40,157 nt of DNA from DSOS01 sp035286585 (lineage in GTDB: Bacteria; Chloroflexota; Anaerolineae; Anaerolineales; UBA4823): NCBI GenBank assembly GCA_035286585.1, contig DATEDC010000064.1:1-40157 (forward strand), given 5' to 3'. Both the position numbers and the translations under genes were made by a program. Positions 31,495 to 38,042 of this stretch are shown in pieces (positions within the stretch are counted from its first letter, which is position 1; each line of letters begins with the position of its first letter). Under the pieces are notes generated by a model that saw only the letters and a list, made by a program, of their open reading frames with translations, was not told where the DNA came from and did no database searches.

Positions 31495-32937
31495 TTGAAC
31501 TCATCGGTTTATTACAGTATCCACGCACATTTTTACCAGCCGCGGCGCGAGGACCCCTTGACCGGAGTTATTCCTAACGAAGAGGGGGCAGGTCCATTCG
31601 CCAATTGGAACGAGCGCATTCACGCTGAATGCTATCTACCCAACGCAGAGCTTGGCAATTTCGGCCGCATCAGCTTCAATATCGGTCCGACGCTGACGGA
31701 TTGGTTGGCTAAACACGAAGCCAGGACTCTCCAGAGCATTGTGACACAGGACCGGCTAAATGTCGACCGCTTTGGGGTTGGGAATGCCATCGCGCAGCCG
31801 TTCAACCACACGATATTGCCGCTGTCCGGATACCGGGATAAGATCACGCAAATCTATTGGGGGATCGCTGCGTTCGAGCACGTCTTCGGTCGCAAGCCGC
31901 AAGGCATGTGGCTGCCGGAAACGGCCGTAGACATGGAAACGATGGAGGCTCTGGCAGACCATAACATCGAATTCACCATCCTGGCGCCCTGGCAGGCGCA
32001 GGCGGATCGAATCGACGCCAGAGAACCCTACCGGGTACACCTTGCCTCAGGCCGGCAAATCAGCGTATTTTTTTACCACCCGGAGCTGAGCGGGGGGATA
32101 AGCTTCGATTCAGCATTGACGTTAAACGCCGACCGCTTCGTGCGCTTGAACTTACTGCAGCAGTTCGACCCTGAAAAGGTTCAGAAGGGCGAGCCTCAGT
32201 TGATCTTGCTTGCCTCCGATGGAGAGCTGTATGGTCATCACCAACCTGATAGAGAGCTTTTCTTAGCTCGCCTGGTGGATGGCGCCAGTGATCTGGCCGG
32301 GCTTACAAATACCTACCCAGCGTTGTGGCTGAAGCAGTTTCCCCCACGCAAGGACATCTCCATCCTAGAGCGCACTTCCTGGAGCTGCCACCACGGCATA
32401 AAGCGATGGACCGGTGAATGCGATTGTACGCCAGGGGATGGCAGATGGAAGTCTGCTTTGCACCGCGCCTTTCATAGTCTTGCCGCTGATCTGGATCGAT
32501 TGTTCGCCAACCAGGCGAGTCGGTATATACCTGATCCCTGGGCTCTGCGCCGCGAGTATATCCACGTCATGCTGGGTGAGCGCACAGCGGCGGATTTAAT
32601 CGCTGCGCACACAGGACAAACCTTGCCTGAGGAGGCATCGATCCGCCTGCAGTTGCTGCTGGAGGCTCAAAAAGAGCGCCAGCATATGTTCACTTCTTGC
32701 GGCTGGTTTTTCGACGACTTCCGGCGCATCGAGCCAAGAAATAATGTCGCCTACGCTGCTCAGGCTTTGCACCTGGCTCGCCTGGCGACCGGGATCGATC
32801 TGGAGCCGAGGCTATTGCCAGCGCTGGAGCGGGTTAGCAGCCAGACGACGGACCTGCGTGCGGATGCGGTTTTCAAGAGCCGCGCGCGGCAGTTAGCAGC
32901 TTATCTACCTGATACCCAGAGTTTTCTTCGGCGCTGA
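31495..32937 (+). CDS. GH57 family glycoside hydrolase with DUF3536-like C-terminal region
   Basis: A 480-residue GH57 protein, a family acting on alpha-glucans as amylase, branching enzyme or amylopullulanase. The N-terminal motif is SIHAHFYQPRRED (H10, H12, Q15, P16), the putative nucleophile is E142 in GMWLPETA and the acid/base is D242 in ASDGELYGHHQ. The later region with TSWSCHHGIKRWTGECDC resembles the DUF3536 extension found in some bacterial GH57 proteins. No in-frame ATG or GTG exists between the upstream stop at 31414 and the core motif; the only usual start is TTG at 31495, with a ggggga sequence about 12 bases ahead. It is divergent from glgA and overlaps the large GH13 gene by 65 bases at its 3' end. 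Substrate unknown. Confidence 0.9.
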   Translation: MNSSVYYSIHAHFYQPRREDPLTGVIPNEEGAGPFANWNERIHAECYLPNAELGNFGRISFNIGPTLTDWLAKHEARTLQSIVTQDRLNVDRFGVGNAIAQPFNHTILPLSGYRDKITQIYWGIAAFEHVFGRKPQGMWLPETAVDMETMEALADHNIEFTILAPWQAQADRIDAREPYRVHLASGRQISVFFYHPELSGGISFDSALTLNADRFVRLNLLQQFDPEKVQKGEPQLILLASDGELYGHHQPDRELFLARLVDGASDLAGLTNTYPALWLKQFPPRKDISILERTSWSCHHGIKRWTGECDCTPGDGRWKSALHRAFHSLAADLDRLFANQASRYIPDPWALRREYIHVMLGERTAADLIAAHTGQTLPEEASIRLQLLLEAQKERQHMFTSCGWFFDDFRRIEPRNNVAYAAQALHLARLATGIDLEPRLLPALERVSSQTTDLRADAVFKSRARQLAAYLPDTQSFLRR

Positions 32938-35900
32938 GCAGCTCCTGGACGATCTGAAAACAGCGTAATATTTTGTTTTTGGCGCCATCGCTCTCCATAC
33001 TGGTGGGGTATAGCTGGATGACGGCGATGGCTTGCATCCACCACAGGAATTTTTCAAAGGCTTCTTTGTTGAACCATAAAACGTCCTGATGCCGGTTTAC
33101 CCCGAGTAAGTGTTGAATTTCACTTTCCCTGAGCCAGCTTTCCAGAAGCGGGTAAGCCGGCTGCCTCTCGGCAGGCAGGTTGTTGAACCATTCAGCCTGA
33201 CTGGTCAATACTTTTACCTGGGCGATCACCCGATTGCGGGCGTTTTCGTCCAGCCCCAGATCTCTCAGGGCGGCATCCAGAATTTTTCCGAGCCGCCATT
33301 GGTCAATCCAACTGCGGCTCAGCTCGGTATAGGTTTGCTCGCGGCTAACTTTTCCAAGTTTGTAAGAAAAGAGCCAGCCAAGCAGGGTGCCCCAGTCTGC
33401 CAGATCGCCGCTGCGCAAACCAGTGGGTGTTGCATCCGAGCCAAAGAGATAAGTGTTGATCGCTTTGTCTCTCCTGGCGGACGAGGTGGGTATGAGTCTC
33501 CCGCTAGAAGTCATTTTCAACAATCCGGCGAGCTGCAGGGATATCTCAGCGGCGTAAACTTCGGTATCAGAGTTACCCTGGCTGAATTTACGCACACTCT
33601 CAAACAGGACGGCGAGCTTGGATTTTATATCCACCAATAAGCGCTGGATCTGCTCCTCGCCTGTCTCGGGCAGCCGATTTGCGATCAACCAGGCGAACTG
33701 GCCGGCATTTACCAGCTCTCGATACGGTTTGTGAACGGGTTGTAAGAATATTTCCGCCAGGGCGGCATCGATGCTTGGCACGCCGCGCCCGCTCAAGAAC
33801 GCAGCCAGCTGACTGTAAGGGTGAGATTCGTCTTCCACAACTTCGCGGATGTCCACGAAGACCTGGCACTTGTAAGCCTCTAATTCGATGTAGAGACCAT
33901 CCTGGTGAAGCTGCTGATTTTCGCGGATGAACTCCAGACCCGAGATGTGATCGCGCAGTATCGTATAGGTGGCTGCCCCGCTGCTCAATCCCAACCCTTC
34001 AGCGAGAGTTTTTTGCATCAGGACTCGCTCCCCTCCCGGCGAGTCGGTCACTTTTACGCTGAAAGCCGCCGATGAGCGAATCCAGCCGTTTGTGCTGGCA
34101 TACTTATTGTGGTAAACGACCAGGGAGCGCGCTTCGCCCAAGCGGTTGGAATAGGCAAATACATCTTCGTTCACCGTGCCGGCCGGGGCGTAGAAGTCGT
34201 AGAGCAGGAAATCCCGGACCTCCGCAAAGAGGTAGCGCCGCCGCAGCAAGGGGAAAATTTCTCGTTCGTGGCGCTCGACGAAGGCGCTGTCGGGCTGCTC
34301 GTCCCAATAGGCCCGCCTGTACTCCATGCCGTACTTCTCGGCAAAACCTTCGATCTGCCCGTGACCGAACATGGGCAAACCTGGCATGGTAGCCAGCAGG
34401 GTGCAGACGCCGAAGTACTTTTCGCCTTTACCGAACTGGTCGACCGCGGTGCGTTCATCCGGGTTGTTCATAAAGTTTACATAGCGTTTCAGGATCTCGG
34501 GATCGAATTCGAGCGTATTTTTGATCACCAAACGGTATTCCTGGTTTTTTTCGTCGCGAAGCATGTTCATGAAGGCGCTGTTGTATACCCGGTGCATGCC
34601 GAGCGTGCGCACGAAATAACCTTCCATCAGCCAGAATGCTTCGGCAAGCAGAAGCGTATCCGGCACTTCTTGAGCGACCCGATCCACGACTTCCCGCCAG
34701 AACTCGACCGGCATCTGCTGGTCGAACTGGCTTTTCTTCAGCCCGTTCTCAGCCCGCGAAGGGATCGCCCCGCCGCTCCCGGGTTCCGGAAACCACAGGC
34801 GCTGATAGTGCTTTTTCGCCAGGGTCATGGCAGCGTCGAAGCGGATGATGGAAAATTTGCGTGCGACATTCAAGATTGTTTGAATGACCGCCTCACGCAC
34901 ATCGGGGTTCAGATAATTGAGTTGGGCGGTATCATTCCAGGGCATCGAGGTGCCGTCATTGCCGTGGTAGATAAAGCGCTCATTCCCCGTCCAGAAGTCT
35001 AATCGCTTGAAAACCACCGCTGCGTCGCTGTTGTCCAGGTAATGATCTTCCAGATAAATGCCAACCCGCTCGTCCCCGGACAGGTTCTGACCACTGAAGC
35101 GGTAAGAGGGATAAGGGCAGACCTGCGATCCAAGGAACCAGTCCGCGTGCTCGATGACCCACTTCGAGTCTATCCCCATGTGGTTGGGCACCATGTCCGC
35201 AGCCAGGCGGATACCTCGCTGCCAGGCCTGGTCGCGCAATCGCTGGTAGGCCGCGTCACCGCCCAACTCGCTGGCGATTTCATAAGAGGTCAAGGAATAA
35301 GCTGAGGCGACCGCCTCCGGGTTGCCACGGATTTGTTTGATCATTTTCGAGGCCGGGCTGCGCTCCCACAAGCCGATTAACCACAATCCTGTGAACCCCC
35401 AGCGCGCCAAGCGGTCCAGCTCCTCATCGGGGATTTGATCCAGTTGGGTGATCGAGCGATGATATTTTTTCGAAAGTTGGTCCAACCAGACGTAAACGTT
35501 TTTGGCGATCAACACCAGCTGGGGCATCCAATCCCGATCAGGGCTGAACCGCTCTGCTTCGAACTCCAGCTCGTGGAATTCGTAGATATATGCCGGTCCG
35601 GGACCGGCAAAGATGGCTTTTTCTTCTTCTTTTATTAAATCCAGGCTGCTGAGCAAGCGATAGATATCCTCACCCAGTAATGCGCTCCACTTGGTGCGGA
35701 TATATTCTAGCTGCCCGGGCAGCGAATGGGGCGAAGCTATGGCCGGACTGCGGAGCATTTCGATGAGATCCTGGTCGTCAGATCCAAAAGTTGGCTGGGT
35801 CTTGAAATAACTGCGCAGCTCGGCGATCATCTGGGAGTAAAGCGTTTCCTTTTTCAGCTCACTGTCATCGAAGAGCTCTAAATACGGCGAGCAAGCCGGG

Positions 35901-36676
35901 TTCACGTTGGCAATCCACAGCATGAGGAGCTCTTCCAACTGGACCTGAAGCCGGGGTTCCATTGCGTTTTCATCTGTCAGGTAGTCTTCGAGGCTGGTCT
36001 TACCCAGGTAGACTTCCGCAGGGGGAAAGGTTTCTGAAAATCTAATTAGGGCAGCATCTACTCGCTCTTTCCCGAATTTTTCGTATAGTCGTTCGAGCGC
36101 TTTTTCGAGAGCTTGCGGGCTGCGCTGCCGGCGGTATTGGGCGATGACCAGGTGCAGAATCTCGTCCACCAGACCCAGGGCGTTGATTTGTCCCGCTTTG
36201 ACGGCTTGCTCCGGGAAACTGACCAGGTCTAGCTTTTGGTTGATTTTCTCGGTAAATAAACGCGCCGCGTGGAAGTCAGCAAAGATCACGTTGCCGTTGA
36301 ATGAAAACAGGGATTGGTCAAACCCATAAAAATCACGCGTCTGGCGGGAGATATGGAATTCTCTCTGCACCGAGCCTTCCCGCACGGGCGTGAGCAGTGT
36401 GGATGGCTCCACGGACCAGAGCGGAAGGTGCACCGTATAACTCAGGTCTTGCTCGGCTTTTAGAGCCGCCAGGCGGTTCACTGTCTCGGTTTGGAAGGTG
36501 TGGGGCAGGAAGATTGACAGGTCCCCGCCGAGCTCGATCAGGCGGAACCCCCTGTTTGCCAGTTCGCGCACCAGGCCAGCGTGGTCGAATTGGGCGATAT
36601 GGGTGAGCACTTGGTCTGCCGGTAAGTCAGGCGGTATGAGGGCGTTCAACTGCATTGCCATTATGCCAAAGCACAT
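32873..36676 (-). CDS. Very large GH13 alpha-amylase-family fusion protein
   Basis: A 1267-residue protein (numbering below from the upstream ATG, ten residues earlier). The GH13 barrel lies at roughly 420-850, with region I DMVPNH at 504-509, the nucleophile D624 in IRFDAAM, the acid/base E689 in LLLAEAFW and region IV NNPDE with D750; the usual His of region IV is Pro. The first 400 residues are a separate part; the beginning (about 40-100: VRELANRGFRLIELGG, YTVHLPLWS) looks like a xylose-isomerase/AP-endonuclease-type TIM barrel entry, which is tentative. Residues 850-1267 are an extra C-terminal region with no recognised fold. ggaggtacc just before the ATG at 36676 fixes the start; the ATG at 36706 lacks a site. 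No signal peptide, so cytoplasmic. Probably acts on storage glucan made by the neighbouring glg operon. Confidence 0.88.
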   Translation of the reverse strand: MCFGIMAMQLNALIPPDLPADQVLTHIAQFDHAGLVRELANRGFRLIELGGDLSIFLPHTFQTETVNRLAALKAEQDLSYTVHLPLWSVEPSTLLTPVREGSVQREFHISRQTRDFYGFDQSLFSFNGNVIFADFHAARLFTEKINQKLDLVSFPEQAVKAGQINALGLVDEILHLVIAQYRRQRSPQALEKALERLYEKFGKERVDAALIRFSETFPPAEVYLGKTSLEDYLTDENAMEPRLQVQLEELLMLWIANVNPACSPYLELFDDSELKKETLYSQMIAELRSYFKTQPTFGSDDQDLIEMLRSPAIASPHSLPGQLEYIRTKWSALLGEDIYRLLSSLDLIKEEEKAIFAGPGPAYIYEFHELEFEAERFSPDRDWMPQLVLIAKNVYVWLDQLSKKYHRSITQLDQIPDEELDRLARWGFTGLWLIGLWERSPASKMIKQIRGNPEAVASAYSLTSYEIASELGGDAAYQRLRDQAWQRGIRLAADMVPNHMGIDSKWVIEHADWFLGSQVCPYPSYRFSGQNLSGDERVGIYLEDHYLDNSDAAVVFKRLDFWTGNERFIYHGNDGTSMPWNDTAQLNYLNPDVREAVIQTILNVARKFSIIRFDAAMTLAKKHYQRLWFPEPGSGGAIPSRAENGLKKSQFDQQMPVEFWREVVDRVAQEVPDTLLLAEAFWLMEGYFVRTLGMHRVYNSAFMNMLRDEKNQEYRLVIKNTLEFDPEILKRYVNFMNNPDERTAVDQFGKGEKYFGVCTLLATMPGLPMFGHGQIEGFAEKYGMEYRRAYWDEQPDSAFVERHEREIFPLLRRRYLFAEVRDFLLYDFYAPAGTVNEDVFAYSNRLGEARSLVVYHNKYASTNGWIRSSAAFSVKVTDSPGGERVLMQKTLAEGLGLSSGAATYTILRDHISGLEFIRENQQLHQDGLYIELEAYKCQVFVDIREVVEDESHPYSQLAAFLSGRGVPSIDAALAEIFLQPVHKPYRELVNAGQFAWLIANRLPETGEEQIQRLLVDIKSKLAVLFESVRKFSQGNSDTEVYAAEISLQLAGLLKMTSSGRLIPTSSARRDKAINTYLFGSDATPTGLRSGDLADWGTLLGWLFSYKLGKVSREQTYTELSRSWIDQWRLGKILDAALRDLGLDENARNRVIAQVKVLTSQAEWFNNLPAERQPAYPLLESWLRESEIQHLLGVNRHQDVLWFNKEAFEKFLWWMQAIAVIQLYPTSMESDGAKNKILRCFQIVQELLSAEENSGYQVDKLLTAARGS

Positions 36677-36797
36677 GGTACCTCCGTAGCGGGGTTGGTT
36701 AGTCATTGTGCTTAATTATGCCATGTTAGGGAAAAATCTGCGACAGCAGTCGAGAGGTATTCGATGTCCCTTGTGCCCACACTCGACGCAAGGTTGC

Positions 36798-36826
36798 TTG
36801 ACAGGGAAGAACACTGAGGTCACAAT
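36798..36826 (+). promoter_or_regulatory. Sigma70-type promoter for the sulfurtransferase gene
   Basis: TTGACA (36798-36803) is perfect and is followed after 17 bases by CACAAT (36821-36826), which matches four of six -10 positions. The start would be near 36833, about 70 bases before the ATG. Confidence 0.6.
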
Positions 36827-36905
36827 AGGTTACAGAGAAAAAGTCATATAAACAGGATTGGATGATCTCGATTCAGCCTCCAGGCGATATAGAAGGAGAT
36901 GAAGC

Positions 36906-37769
36906 ATGGTTTATACCACATTGATTGCAATCGATGGGCTGCTGCCCCACCTCGAAAATCCGGATTGGGCGATCATCGATTGCCGCTTTTCGCTGGATGA
37001 CACCGGGCGAGGTCGAAGAGATTATCTCCGCAGCCATGTACCCGGCGCAGTTTACGCTCACCTGGACGAGGACCTCTGCGCTCCGGTGATACCGGGTGCA
37101 ACCGGGCGCCATCCCTTGCCACCGATCGCACAGCTCGAGGATCGCTTTTCGAAGTGGGGAATCGGTGAAAGCGTGCAGGTAATTGCCTACGACGATTGGA
37201 CCCCAGCCAGCGGAGGGGTTGCAGCCAGGTTGTGGTGGTCCTTACGCTGGTTGGGACACAACACGGTAGCCGTTCTGGATGGGGGTTGGGCTGCCTGGCA
37301 GCGACTCGGACTGCCATCTCGCCGCGGTGTAGAATCTCGCCCGAGGCGCATATTCCGACCCAATGAGCGTCCTGAACTTCTGGCCAGCAGCGAAGAAGTC
37401 ATGCGCTGGCGCCAGGACCCGAGCTATAAAGTGTTTGATTCACGCACCACCGACCGCTTTCGTGGTGAAAATGAAACGATAGATCCAGTAGCAGGCCATA
37501 TACCTGGGTCAGTATCAGCGCCCTACGTGGAAAACGTTGCCTCAGACGGGTTATTTCTGAGAGCAGAAGCATTGCACGAACGATTTGAACGTCTACTGGG
37601 AAGAATTCCAGCGGAGCGAGCCGTTTTTTACTGCGGGTCAGGGGTCACTGCAGCGCATAACCTGCTCGCCATGGCGCATTCCGGTTTAGGCGAGGGGCGC
37701 CTTTATGCAGGCTCCTGGAGCGAATGGATCACTGATCCGCAACGCCCGGTGAGTGTAGGGAGCGAGTGA
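36906..37769 (+). CDS. sseA: Two-domain sulfurtransferase (rhodanese family)
   Basis: A 287-residue tandem rhodanese. The N-terminal inactive domain has WAIIDCRFSLDDTGRGRRDY and HVPGAVYAHLDEDL; the C-terminal active domain has KVFDSRTTDRFRGE, GHIPGSVSAPY and the active-site loop YCGSGVTAAHN with catalytic C243. The loop CGSGVTA is the one seen in SseA-type thiosulfate or 3-mercaptopyruvate sulfurtransferases; loop composition favours mercaptopyruvate but does not prove it. aaggag lies seven bases before the ATG and a promoter with perfect -35 lies upstream. It is probably a single-gene unit. Confidence 0.92.
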   Translation: MVYTTLIAIDGLLPHLENPDWAIIDCRFSLDDTGRGRRDYLRSHVPGAVYAHLDEDLCAPVIPGATGRHPLPPIAQLEDRFSKWGIGESVQVIAYDDWTPASGGVAARLWWSLRWLGHNTVAVLDGGWAAWQRLGLPSRRGVESRPRRIFRPNERPELLASSEEVMRWRQDPSYKVFDSRTTDRFRGENETIDPVAGHIPGSVSAPYVENVASDGLFLRAEALHERFERLLGRIPAERAVFYCGSGVTAAHNLLAMAHSGLGEGRLYAGSWSEWITDPQRPVSVGSE

Positions 37770-37814
37770 GGCGGGCGTCGCTGGTTTTCAGTGGATACAC
37801 AATAAGGGTTATTA

Positions 37815-37851
37815 CCGATGATTCGTATAGGAATCGTCGGAATATCGTCGG
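37815..37851. repeat. Inverted and direct repeat before the sigma-like fusion gene
   Basis: ccgatgattc (37815-37824) and gaatcgtcgg (37831-37840) form a ten-base-pair hairpin with one G-T wobble and a six-base loop. atcgtcgg occurs at 37833-37840 and again at 37844-37851, eleven bases apart. There is no T run, so it is unlikely to be a terminator. The 270-base gap around it also holds a small palindrome, ggtatagatacc near 37935, and nothing else I can support. Confidence 0.4.
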
Positions 37852-38042
37852 TAAAACGTCAAGTAATTTGGGTTGTTTCCTGGCAAAATAGGTACCAGGT
37901 ATCCATTTATGCTGCCAAGATGAATGAGAATAAGGTATAGATACCGGGTTTTGTCAAATTAAGTGGGCGCTTGTAAAGGCGAGCGATTTTGCCAGACGCC
38001 ATCCGCCCAAAATTGGAGAAAAACCCGGTTTCTCCTGAGATT

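Noticed and set aside
34109..35002. 297-codon plus-strand frame inside the large GH13 gene
   Set aside because: Antisense shadow covering the catalytic motifs of the GH13 barrel; no domain pattern of its own.
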